From: Atkinsonella hypoxylon
Taxonomy: Eukaryota; Ascomycota; Sordariomycetes; Hypocreales; Clavicipitaceae
Direction of reading: 5' to 3'
NCBI GenBank assembly: GCA_000729835.1
Contig: JFHB01000043.1
Span: 1-64,000 of the forward strand
Length of the DNA: 64,000 bases
The notes beneath the pieces are model-generated. The model saw only the letters and a program-made list of their open reading frames with translations. It was not told where the DNA came from and made no database searches. The translations under genes were made by a program, and so were the position numbers. The first letter of the stretch is position 1. Each line of letters begins with the position of its first letter. Shown here piece after piece: positions 12,172 through 27,691 of this stretch.

Positions 12172-12743
12172 CTCCGAGAGACTTTGCAAACAAAGCTGAA
12201 GGGCTGCTTGGCGCAAAAGGCTCTCCTCGAGCGACCTAGACTGGCCGAGCGCGATGCTTTAAACAACAGCACCTTCCGGTTTGTCTCGACAAGTTGAGTC
12301 AGTCGGCAAGAGTCAAGACCTTCAGCCCCACCATCGGACTATGACGCTGCTGGAATTTTTGTCCACTCGCCCGCCCAAATCACTTGTCATTTTGTTGCCC
12401 CATTTGACTCGTACGTTGCTGTTTTACAAACGGTGCTTTATCAGTTTTGTACGGAATATGAGTCATCACCTATACACCATCTTTATTAACAACGGGGCAT
12501 AGACGCCATAGCCATAGATAGGTGCTGATTGATGCCTGACTTGGATTGCTTTTCCCCTTTGCATTCGACATTACGCTGAGAAGTTGAGTGCCATGCCAAC
12601 TAGGCAAAACGCACGATCATGCATGGGAAGACGGCGGGAAACCATGCAACACGTATGATCAAGCTCAAGAATATGGTTGTGAGTGCATGCTTTGACCTTG
12701 ACTAGCTTTAGACAGGTCGCTAATCAAATCGCGTATCATCATA
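12172..12743. other. Intergenic between VMS1 and the beta-galactosidase
   Basis: This stretch contains the VMS1 promoter and the 3' flank of the beta-galactosidase gene. No gene or clear motif seen. Confidence 0.6.
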
Positions 12744-17606
<4,863 letters not shown>

Positions 17607-18450
17607 GACAGCCTCGGGGAAGCTGCAATCCGTCGTGGGCGTTCATCGACACAACGGGCGTAAGCGGTGTCATACCGTTGAACGAGGACGCAGACGAGAA
17701 GAAGACCTCGCCATGGACCTTCTCTTTGTGCCGCCTGTATCTTTGTTCTGATTTGCGCATACCTATGTGGATTTCTGATTAGTTTTCAAACCTGGTTTTT
17801 TTGGTGTCTTCTCGCTGACCTTGTTGTGTTTGAAGAACGGTTATGATGGCTCTCTGATGGGCAGACGGAACGGTATGGAGTCTTATCAGAGATACTTTGG
17901 CATATGAACGAAATACTCTCGGCAAGAATCACGTTACCAACAAGGTTAGGCTAACAGAGCCAAAGGCAACTCGCCGATTCAAGCACCGGTCTGGTATTTG
18001 CCAGTATTTGCCATGTACAACATTGGCTCTGCGGCGGCCGTCTTCTTCACCGGCCCTACTAACGACTACCTTGGACGACGCTGGGGTATGTTCGCCGGCG
18101 CCTTTCTCATTGTCTTCGGCACCTGCATCCAAGCACCTTCCTTCCGTCAACCGAGGCCAATTCTTGGCTGGACGATTCATACTCGGCTTCGGCGTCAGTT
18201 TGTGCTGCGTTTCCGCCCCATGCTACGTCAGTGAGCTTGCTCACCTAGCCTGGCGAGGGACCCTGACGGGTTTTTATAATTGCTCATGGTATATTGGTAG
18301 CATTGTGGCAAGCTGGGCTGTCTATGGGTGCAGCTACGTCAGCAGCACCACAGCTTGGACGATTCCTGTCTGGTGCCAATGATCACATCCCACATCATCG
18401 CCATCAGTGTCTTTTGGCTGCCCGAGTCTCCTCGCTGGCTCATGGACTGC
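17607..18450 (+). pseudogene. Broken LAC12-like lactose/hexose permease (MFS sugar porter)
   Basis: Blocks of a fungal sugar porter of the LAC12 group appear in order but in changing frames: DADEKKTSPWTFSLCRLYLC; LICAYLCGF; NGYDGSLMG; VFAMYNIGSAAAVFFTGPTN with DYLGRRWGM (loop 2-3 signature); FLAGRFILGFGVSLCCVSAP with CYVSELAHLAWRGTLTG; SWYIGSIVASWAVYGCS; and the PESPRWL loop signature near 18415-18435. At least four frameshifts are needed (near 17640, 17747, 18145 and 18380), a stop follows YFGI, and the first intron donor appears changed from GTTAGT to ATTAGT. Similarity stops soon after PESPRWL, so more than half of the 12-helix transporter is gone. It lies divergent to the intact GH2 gene, so the locus probably once imported and split lactose or another galactoside. 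Confidence 0.88.
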
Positions 18451-19715
18451 AACCCGCGCCAAGGGCACAGCTGTTGGCAGTCTTGCCAGTGCCGCAGCGT
18501 CTACGGTCATCCCATACAGGAGCGGGCCTGCGTTCAAAAAGATTGGCTATTATTTCTGTTGAAAATAATCAGGTATTTTGTCGACCCGGAACCAACCCCC
18601 AATTGACCCTGCAAGCCCAGACGTAATTGGGGTCACGACGGGGTCGCGCGCGTGCCTATAGTGAATGCAAGCTGGCTCGGTGAGTTGAGATATTTGTCGG
18701 AAATGGTTGTTAGTCGATAGCGCGCGCAAAGATTAAATAGTTTAATGTGTTAAGAAGCAATTATTAGTCGATTTTAATAGTTTTAAATAAGCTCTTTATA
18801 AGTGTCAATAAGTATCAAAGCTTTAAATAGTCTTAAAAGTGTTAGGAATTTGAAGAGTTAGTGCACATACATAATAATGCAGCAATAAGGTTAATTTAAT
18901 AAAGAACAAGAAAACAAAGAAGCCAGCAGGAGCTGCTTGCGCTGCTTAACTGACTATCTACTTCTGCGGGAAATGCATGTTCTTATAGTAATTTTCCTGG
19001 CAGCATCCCCAGTCAGTCCCAATCTGACAGCAAGGGGATGAATTCCCCGCGGCACAACGGCAAGGCTTACAGCGTTAGTTAATATAATAGTATAATGGAA
19101 TCTTATCTCTTCGTCTCTTAAGAGCTTTATATTAGCTGCTGGCTAGCCTATTTTAGGTTAAACTCCCTAACGCTAGCGTTAAAACTAGCCATGTAGGTAG
19201 TATATTGAACTAATAAGTAACAATAGTCTCTTTTGCTGTTAGATTCTAATGAACATAAGCAAGAGCTGTTGGGAAGACCAAGGGAAAGCGTGTATGCACT
19301 AGTGCGTACGGGTTGTTGCGATACATTCTTCTTGATTGATACTCCTATCTATCCTAGCTAGGGGAGGCTGGTTATATACCTACCTACCCATTGGATCCGT
19401 TGATGCCTGAGGCATCGTGAGGCAACAAAAGCAGCAGTAAGCTCGCTGTCACGGGCAGCTTGGTCAGCATCACCAAAGATGGGGCGCACAAATCGCGGGC
19501 GAAAAGTGGGGCGTGGCACGACTAGTCCTGTGCTGTGTAACCAGGGTTGGGTGCCCTTGCAATTAGCATCCAGTCTTACCTACTTTTATCCATCGCTCAA
19601 ACCTTACGGCCCGCTTCCGGACGAAGACTCTAATTGACAGCGCTCAGTGCGCGATTCGCCGCCATCTCAAGTCCGGTCCAAACTAGGCCGGGGCAAGACT
19701 CGAAGTTGCTGCAAA
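18451..19715. other. AT-rich island and TF promoter, no gene
   Basis: About 18700-19300 is visibly AT-rich, full of stops in all frames and of TTTAAATA/TTAATA words, unlike the GC-rich flanks. It looks like old repeat DNA degraded by C-to-T mutation (RIP), but no parent element can be named. The last 300 nt should hold the promoter of the Zn2Cys6 gene. Confidence 0.5.
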
Positions 19716-22244
19716 ATGAACATGCAGGACCTGGTTTCAGCGGATCTGCCGCCCAACTCTGAGTCCTCCAGGAAGCGGCTCAGAACTTTACACGCCGTAA
19801 GCTACCGTCGAGTCGCGTCCATCTATGGAGACATTGAGACCACTTCAGAAGGAGCCTGGCATCTGACTGGATGGAATGTGAGATGCAGTGCGATGTGTGT
19901 CGTAGTCGTAAGATTCGGTACTGGGTTTTCCCCTTGGCCCATCCTATGTGTTTTGAGGATGCTAACGATTCTTTAATACAAGATGTGATGGCAACCGGCC
20001 CTGTGCGACCTGCGTGGCTTCAGAACAACAGTGTGCATATGGCTCCGAGGCTAGCTCGTAAGGCCGCTTCCCTGTCCATCTCTCATGGACTGCCCTTGGT
20101 CGGTTGCGCAAATTATAATGATATTCGCCTAGACGAGGTAAAATCGACTTGGTCCTTGACGGAGTCTTGCGAATCGAGAAGGCTCTTGATGAGCTGAGCT
20201 CTACTCTAGTGAGCAGCCTTTCGGGAGTTGCGAGCCTATGCGTATAGGTTAAAGCTAAGTCAAGCCTAGGCACATCACATAAACGGAGCTGTTGCCAACC
20301 GCTCCGTCGCAGGTACCTCTCCAGCCACTATTCCAACGTCTGCCAGCCCTCATGTTGATACTCCTTCCGTCACGGATGCGGAATCTGGTCGGACTTCGCA
20401 ACCCAACCCTAGGACACCCTTGAGTGTGAACGACCAGCGGCAGGACAAAGGGAGCAGCTTTGAGAACGCCGTTCTTGACTCCATGCATACTTCTACTACC
20501 GAGTCCGTTCTGTCATGGCATCATTTTGATGTTTTCCCATCGCTGCGAAATGATTACACATCAATATTTCAGTTGGAACAGTCTCGACCTTCGCTGCCTA
20601 TCAAACAGTCCAACAGTTACCCGTATGTCACTATAGAAGAAGTGAATTCCATCCTCGAGTCGTTTGAACACAATGTGAACTTCTGGTATCCGACCATGTC
20701 TCAACGCCAAATTGAGCAAACAAGAGCCCTCATGAATTCGGGCGTAACACCAGAAGACAGCATTGATGCATGTGTAGCATTGCTTGCCATGGCACTTGGC
20801 TGTGCTAGTCAAGTCACCACTGATATGGTAAACGCTAATGCAGTGTCAGACAAAGACGCTCGACGAAGAATATCCAGGCGGCAGATGGGCGATGTTTACT
20901 TCGATGCGGCGCTGAAGAAAGCCTACGTAGCACATCTGGGCATTACGTCATTATCAGCTCAGTGTCTGTTTTATGTTGGGTATGGTTTCCCTTGTCGAGC
21001 ATTGTTGGTTGTTGTGTCTAGACATGAGAAACATGGGAATTAACACAAAGTGGGATCATGTAGCTTGTACTTTGCGTTTCTCGCGCGGCCACTTCAGGCA
21101 TGGGAATATATTGGCGCTACCGCGGCGAAATGCATGATGCTATTGTCGTATCCATTGGACCAGGCTTCTCGCGAGGACAGAGAGCGGACGAGGAGGATAT
21201 TCTGGTCGTGTTACATCTTGGAGAGGTAGGTGTCTCTTTTTGTGTGTGTGTGTGTTTGACATGGCATGAAATACTAACACAGATCTCTGAAGTGATTATA
21301 TTGCAGAACTTTCCGCAAGTCCCGTGTCTGGCATTTCACGGATGGAATCCTCTGTTCCACTACCAGGCTCTTATAATACTCACTACTCTGCGGCTGAAGA
21401 AGAACACTCTTCCCTCTATTTTCTAGCCTGTATTAGCATGAGGCGACTCCTCAACCGAGTTCATCAACTTCTTTACGCGCAAGGCACTGGTGCTGCGTTA
21501 GATACGGCTCGGTTTCCATACATCGTGGCTGAACTTCAGCACCAGCTCGACGAATGGCGCAATTTCCTGCCGTCCACATTTTCGTTCACAGTAGACATGC
21601 AACCAGCGGCGAACGCGGCAAGCGGTTTCCTGAGACAGAGATACCTGACCTGCAGAAGCGTGATATACCGACCCTATTTGATGTGGTTGCTAAGTGGTTC
21701 CCGCGGCGGCAATGATGATTTGAGCGCCATTACACCCAGTCCGGACGCCAAGACAAATTGCAAAGCTTGCTTAGATGCCTGCTTAATGCATATCCTCAAC
21801 TTGAGGGGGTTCTCCCAAACTGTCCTCGTTGACACCTGGATCTGTTCGTTGTCGTGAGTCTCTTTTCCATGTTATCCCTTTCTTTATTACAAAACGATTA
21901 ACTTGATTAGCATGGCTTGTGCGATGCTTGTGTTATTAGCTGCATGCCGCGTTCCGTCATTGCGTAGCCTTATTGAGCCTGATGTGTTACTTGCTGGCGA
22001 TCACCTCAAACAGCTCCTCAGAGGATGGCAGAGGATAGTCGGCAGTGCAGGGAGCCCAAGCGTCGAGCAAAGTATTCGAATCATTCACGAAGCAGACAAT
22101 TTTATACGCGAGGCTTATTTATCAAGCTCTCGAGACGGATTCGCAGTGCCGAAAAAAACGACCGAGTCCCCAGCCAGATATGACGGAAACAACTACTCTC
22201 TCCGATGTGCTTTCGCGTCAAGTCTCCCTGGCCGCCAGCAATAA
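19716..22244 (+). CDS. Zn(II)2Cys6 transcription factor with fungal-specific TF domain
   Basis: Eight exons fit well: 19716-19796, 19883-19917, 19983-20057, 20133-20208, 20270-20979, 21064-21225, 21293-21853, 21911-22244 (677 aa). Joining exons 1-3 gives RKRLRTLHA-MQCDVCRSRKIR-CDGNRPCATC with six cysteines spaced CX2CX6CX5CX2CX6C (Cys30, 33, 40, 46, 49, 56). That is a complete Gal4-type zinc cluster, followed by a linker (GKIDLVLDGVLRIEKALDEL). The middle domain shows EYIGATAAKCMMLLSYPLDQ and RRIFWSCYILES, hallmarks of PF04082. All introns are 57-86 nt with good donors and CTAAC/CTGAC-like branch sites. It reads as intact. It lies 3.7 kb from the beta-galactosidase start, next to the dead permease, so it could regulate galactoside use; that link is inference from position only. 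A start at 19871 is possible but would lose the usual basic leader before the zinc cluster. Confidence 0.88.
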
Positions 22245-24825
22245 CTGTTCTATTGAATTCCGATACCAAAGCAGATCACAGACCAATTACATGGCTGATT
22301 GAGAGCTTGCCATGCGTCTTGTGAGGTGTGACACTGAAACAGCCAATGCAGAAGGTGCAGCCTTGGATCTGTGCACTGCAACAAATGTGAGGGTGGCACA
22401 CAATTTGTCAATGCGGCCCGCGTTTCAAAGGCATCGCAATGGTAAATTGTAAATTCTTTTTTCATATATAATTTTTTTTGACTCTGTTTTGGCGGTGTCA
22501 GCACATCAAAGTGGCCACCAGACTGGTGCAAAAGCGGCCCCTAGCCGACGCTTAAATGCAAAACTAGCATGCATATTATGTCCAAGCCCGTGATGCGCTA
22601 AGAGTCTCACTTTGGCCTGAAGAAGGAGATGTATTTCGAACCAAAACATCCACGTTGAACTTCTCTATACTCGAATTTTTCAAAACGGGCTCAATATCGA
22701 CCCTGATTATGGGCGCTTGCGAACATACAACAGCTCGTCGTCCATGCCTTTCTGTCGTCGTCATGGTGCGTTCCATTTTGGTCTTGTACGAGTAGGCTTT
22801 CAGACGAATGGGCTTGTGCTGCTGGCATGAGCATTTCGGGGCGAATCAGAATCGGGAAGATGCCTCGAATGGCTTTGCTGCGGCTACTGTGTTGGTATAA
22901 CATGATACATGGCAGTTTAGGTTCTCATTCATTGCCTAATCTATGACGTTGCGGCCTTCATGTTTGCATGTTTCGCAGCGGCTCAATTATTCCTGGTGAA
23001 TTCCGCACTGGATGACTCCTGGATACACAGGCCGATCGGGATGGCCATATTGGCGTTGGTCGTTTTGATCATGTAAGTGAGCACCAGAGCTTACTACCGT
23101 TTGGTTCGCTTTTGGTGGCAACAATGTCAGACTTACTGGTTAGCACTCGTGCTGAGAGATTTGGATCTTATTCCCCGTCAGCCATATTCAGTAAGAGAAG
23201 GGCTGCAGAAGACAAGTCATCGCGGATCGAGAAAACGGCTACGCTTGCTCAAGATTTGGGAAGACCGAGGGTTAAGGAGAGAACGGCTTGAACTTGGAGC
23301 GACTCGCTTTTTTTTCCTTCCGCCCAGTCTTTCGTCTCTAAAACTCTGTTATGAAACAGAAACGGCTTGGTGTGGGGGTCAGGTAGTGATTGACAGACCT
23401 GCTGGATCATCTCTGGCGCGATGCCCAAGAGGATGTCGGGTGCTTTTGACTTCTAACATCAGTGATACCATCAGATGCTTTGTGTTTCTAGGATGGGTAA
23501 TCCAAATAGCACATGCCCACCGGCTGGTGAATTTTCCATCTCCAATTTTTCATGGAAGCCCAGCCCGGCGAAGTCAAGGGAGGCAGAGTCGACCACGTAC
23601 GTGATGGATGGAACAGCTGACGACAATTCATAAATTTCCCATTGGAGTTGGCAACAGCAATACGAAACGTACATCTTTTCGCAATTGAAAACAGCACTAC
23701 GGATGTCATGATGGCTTGGCTCGCGGCTGCGATCACCATGCTAAGTTAGGGTCTTCACACCGGAATATTATCGAGAATCCGACTGTCGCCGAGGAATTAT
23801 TTTCGGGTAATGAATGTGAAAAAAGGGCTAGCAGCTTATCCGTTCTTAACCACAGGGCCTGTCGCCCGCATCGGGCCTTATTGATCGTATGCGGCGATGC
23901 TTCAGGACTTGGTCATTCTGGGGCATGCGATCATGGTGGTACCACGGCATGCATCACATCGATCAACAAGTCGCCACTCTCAACTTGCTTGAAACAACGT
24001 ACGTGTGCCACGATGGTGCAGTCTACAAAGCGGCGGAATAGCACAAACGGTTCAGCTATTGCCTCGGACGTCATTCACATTGGCATTTGGCAAAATACCA
24101 GGTCACCGAGCTGAGGACAAATTTTTAAAACATCGAAACAGAGGTATACCTCGTCCCACGCAGTCGCTGTGCCCGCAAGCGAACGTCCTTGAAGACATGG
24201 CTGGAGAACATTGACATAATCTAGAACGCCAAAAAGCGATACGGCACCAATGCCGCTGCGAAACGGCATGCTCATCCTTTATGCGCCACGCTTCCGCCCA
24301 GTAAAATTTTAATTCAGGGGGCACTTGTACGACTTGGCTGGCTTTAAGTTATACATACGACTAGGCGATCCAAACGCTCTTTACGCCCACCCACACCGCA
24401 GGTCTTCTAACATGCTGCGACATAAAACAAGGGCACACATGTATGGGTTGACCGGGCAGTAGCAAGCTTCATGGCATGGAGCTGCCATGATGAAAGCGGG
24501 AAGCCATCATCGTGTTCTCCTGGATATTTTCAGAAGGGGTGGGGGCAAGTGCAGGCCACCAAACGATCGATCCCACGACAAGCAAGAATCAGACGCCGTG
24601 TCCAGCATAACGCGGAAAGCCACGAAGTAAATGCGAGATGGGCAAGCAGTATCAAAGCAAGTCAACCCAGACCCCCCCCCCCCCCCCCCCCCCGCAGCAC
24701 AATGACGTCCACGGCACGGTACCCAGACACCACCTGCCAGCGCCAAACTCTAAACCCAAAGCAATCTCCCTCTTCCCTTGATTCCCCCCTCTTACAACAC
24801 CACTCTCTCACCGTTCAATCAAAAC
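22245..24825. other. Gene-poor stretch
   Basis: No gene could be supported on either strand over 2.6 kb. Open frames are short and low in similarity to anything I know. A 22-nt poly(C) tract occurs at 24672-24693. A C/T-rich leader (about 24760-24815) precedes the next gene. Confidence 0.55.
24672..24693 (+). repeat. Poly(C) tract, 22 nt
   Basis: Homopolymer about 130 nt upstream of the small-protein start; its length is likely to vary between isolates or be misread by sequencing. Confidence 0.85.
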
Positions 24826-25215
24826 ATGGATTTTCTCAAAAAGGTAGCCGACACGGCGGGCAACAAGCAGGGCAGCGATGCCAACCAGGGCAACGTCGGC
24901 GACATGCTGAAGGATAAACTGAATGGCATGGCTGGCGGCGGCAAGCAGGGCGAGGAGAACGAAGATGGCCTGGACAAAGGTAGGCAACGCGGGGCGGCCG
25001 GAGGGGTTTGAAAGACGCAAGGTTGACTGATTTCCTTGGTGACAGCCGTCGACTTTGCGCAGGAAAAGTTCCTGGGGGAGGGGGACCAGAGTAACGAGTC
25101 TGCTGCTGAGCAGGCTAAGGACGAGGCGATTTCCGACTTTATTCGAGACAAGTACAAGGAGACTACTGGCAAGGAATTCTTCATTGCTGACAAGGACAAG
25201 AAATACGGTGCTTAG
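24826..25215 (+). CDS. Small hydrophilic Gly/Lys/Asp-rich protein, stress-type
   Basis: Two exons, 24826-24979 and 25046-25215, give 107 aa (MDFLKKVADTAGN...KDKKYGA). The protein is highly hydrophilic, with a low-complexity N-terminal half (NQGNVGDMLKDKLNGMAGGG) and a helical half (DEAISDFIRDKYKETTGKEF). I recall similar short fungal proteins annotated as DNA-damage-responsive or stress proteins, but no enzyme motif is present and the role is unknown. The intron (66 nt) has a GTAGGC donor and CAG acceptor. A C/T-rich, A-ending leader suggests a well-expressed gene. Its 3' end faces that of the cry-DASH gene, about 250 nt away. Confidence 0.75.
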
Positions 25216-25466
25216 ACTAGACTTGTCAACATGATCATTGCACATGTTTACTGTTATAGAAGAAAACCCTGGATGAAATAGGTCAAGATGAAATTGTAAA
25301 CTCCCTTTCACTGATTTTGCAACGCATACCAATATAGACATTGTTACAAAACAGGGATACCCCGTCTTTACGACACCTCTCTTGCGTTTTCTGCCCCTTC
25401 ATCTGACTTTGCGAATGAATGACCCAGCACAGGCCTTCGGCATGAACGTGACAGCATCCCTGACTA

Positions 25467-27691
25467 TTAGGCTGGTCTGGGATAGTGCGGATGATACGCC
25501 ATTTGGGGTGTCTGTCCGTCCTGGTAACTGACTGGAAAGCCGCCTCTGCTCGCAGGCGGCCGCCAGTATCCGCGATTCTGTCCATGACCGTGACCGTGAC
25601 CGTGACCGTGACCGCCGCGCGGTTGGTCGCCATTATGCCAGCCCCTGCCACCATAGACATACATGTTCGCAGGCGAGCCGCCCATGTGATTTCCCCTCCA
25701 GGCCAATCCGTTTGCAGGTGGCAGGGAAGTAGCTGCCCCTGGAGAGCGCTGGTGATGGCGGGTGTCCCGATTGCCACCTCGGTTGGCACCAGCAGCAGAG
25801 TCACTTGCCGCGGCGTCACTCGAGGCACCGGAGTCGTTGCTGTTCGATTGCTGCTTGTGGCCGCCGCCACGTTGTTGGCCCCGACGTCTGTGGAACGGTC
25901 GTCGTGCAGCCCGCGGTTTGCGGTCCACGTAAAACTCAATCTTCTTGATCGGATCTCGAGCCATGACGTTCTGAGCGAGGCCGCATCTCTCCAGCTCGTC
26001 CTGTGCAGTGGTCCAGACCTGGAAGAGGCCTTCGAGTTTTTGAATGTTCCGCAGCTCTGGAATCCACGTGCGGACGAATTCCCCTTCCTTGTCGTAGTCA
26101 AAGGCTTGTTTGACCGGGTTGAATGTTCGAGCGTCACCGCGTGGGTCGTTGCCGACGCCCGCCACGTACTGCCAGTTGGCCCAGTTGGACGACACGTCAT
26201 AGTCTACCAGCAGCATCTCGTACCACTCTGCTCCGTAGCGCCAGTCGATGCCCAAATGTTTCGAGAAGAAGCTAGCCACGTTCTGCCGAGCCCGGTTCGA
26301 TGTGTAGCCGGTAAAATATAATTCACGCTGCGAAGCATCGATCAGTCCCATTCCGGTAGTCCCGTTCTTGAATCGCTTGAGGATCTCGGACACTCTTGCA
26401 GGAGGCGGATCTTGGTCTGGCGATGCCTTCTTCTCGTCCGGCGTCTTCCACTTCTTGTTGTATGATTCGTCTTGGCGGAATCCGGACAGTCTGAAGAGAT
26501 TGCGTCCAAACTTGGCTGTACACAGCCTCATGTAGTCTCGCCATAGAAGCTCGAACCGTATGCCCTTGGTGCCCTCGTTTTCCCCCTCGCCATATCCAGC
26601 CGCATCTTTGTAGTGCGCCTCAGTACCGTCTTCGAGCTTTACTAGTTCCTCATGTACTTGTCTGGCGGTAACGCATCCAAGCGCCAGGAAACTGGAAAGT
26701 TTAGTGCTGTAATCGGTACCGACGAGTCCATTACGCGTGTTTTTGTATGAGCTTAACGCACTGCACTTGGCGAGATGGACGAGACGCTCCCATGCCGCCG
26801 ATTCGCCACCTAGTAGTGAATGACTCGACTTCATGACTTCTGGTGTAGGGGGCGGATCGTCCAAGATGTTGACCAGGGGTTTGTGAAGTCTCTTGCATAG
26901 ATCATCGAGTGAAGAGGCCGACACGAAAGGATGGGCTTGATCAGGAATGGTAGATGTTGGCGGAAATGCGGGTAACGATGATTTCCCAGGGCGTGGGAGG
27001 ACTGTTCGTGGCTTTTCTCGAAGCGGCTCCTGCGATTTTCGATACGTCGTGAATACGTCGGGCAGATCTTCAGGACCTGCGAGGCCGGTATCGCGGCTAT
27101 ATAGAACGATACACGGCATAGGTCAGCAAAGTTCCCCCCCTTCAACCAAAGGTCATGGGCGGCAGCAACTCACTCATCAATAAAATACTTTTCGTCTTTC
27201 CAAATTCTAAAATCAATATCTCGCTCCGTACACAATGAAGCGATGGCCTTTTGCTCTTGCTCCTCCTCCCAGGAGAGTTCTTCAGTCATCCAGACACCAT
27301 TCACGGTCATGGTTGTGGTTGTGGTTGTGGTTTTCAACTCCCTGATCAAGTGATCTAATACATCTTTGGCACTTCCCACCCTGATAACTAAACCACTACC
27401 GAGTTCTTCCAGGTTATTTTTCAGATTCCAAACCGACTCGGCCAGAAACTTGGCACGGTTTGGGCCACACCGCCAGAACTTGCCTACTTGACTTGTAGCT
27501 GGCGGGTAAGGTGAGTTCTCTCCATCTTTGAGGAAACCCGAGATTTCAACCTGATGTGCAGGGAAGATGTATATCGGAAGGAGGTGTGTATACCCATGAT
27601 CATTGACAGTTGCAAGTTGGTGCAAGATGGGGTTGTCAGCCACTCTGAGATCACGTCTCAAGAGGTACACGAGAAGCTTCGTTCGAGACAT
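25467..27691 (-). CDS. Cryptochrome DASH (photolyase family) with RGG/His-rich tail
   Basis: Exons 27691-27174 and 27096-25467 (intron 77 nt) encode 715 aa. Cry-DASH proteins bind FAD and an antenna pigment, repair cyclobutane dimers in single-stranded DNA and/or sense blue light. The N-terminal alpha/beta antenna domain starts with VYLLRRDLRVADNPIL and keeps CGPNRAKFLAESVWNL. The FAD domain shows TKLSSFLALGCVTARQVHEE, GIRFELLWRDYMRLC, TGMGLIDASQRELYFTGYTS, RARQNVASFFSKHLGIDWRY and VDYDVSSNWANWQYVAGVGN, the last two blocks being diagnostic of the DASH group. The last 120 or so residues are RRGQQRGGG-, Asn/Ser-, then Gly/His-rich (GHGHGHGHGHG from a hexanucleotide repeat, about 25586-25615), as in other fungal members. 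Codons for seven Thr in exon 1 form another short repeat. Confidence 0.93.

Noticed and set aside
19871..20197. Unspliced small protein starting MECEMQCDVC
   Set aside because: It reads through two introns; splicing restores a perfect zinc cluster and a 677-residue factor.
23077..23604. Open frame of 175 codons on the plus strand
   Set aside because: No ATG context, no recognisable domain, and unusual amino-acid order; not supported.
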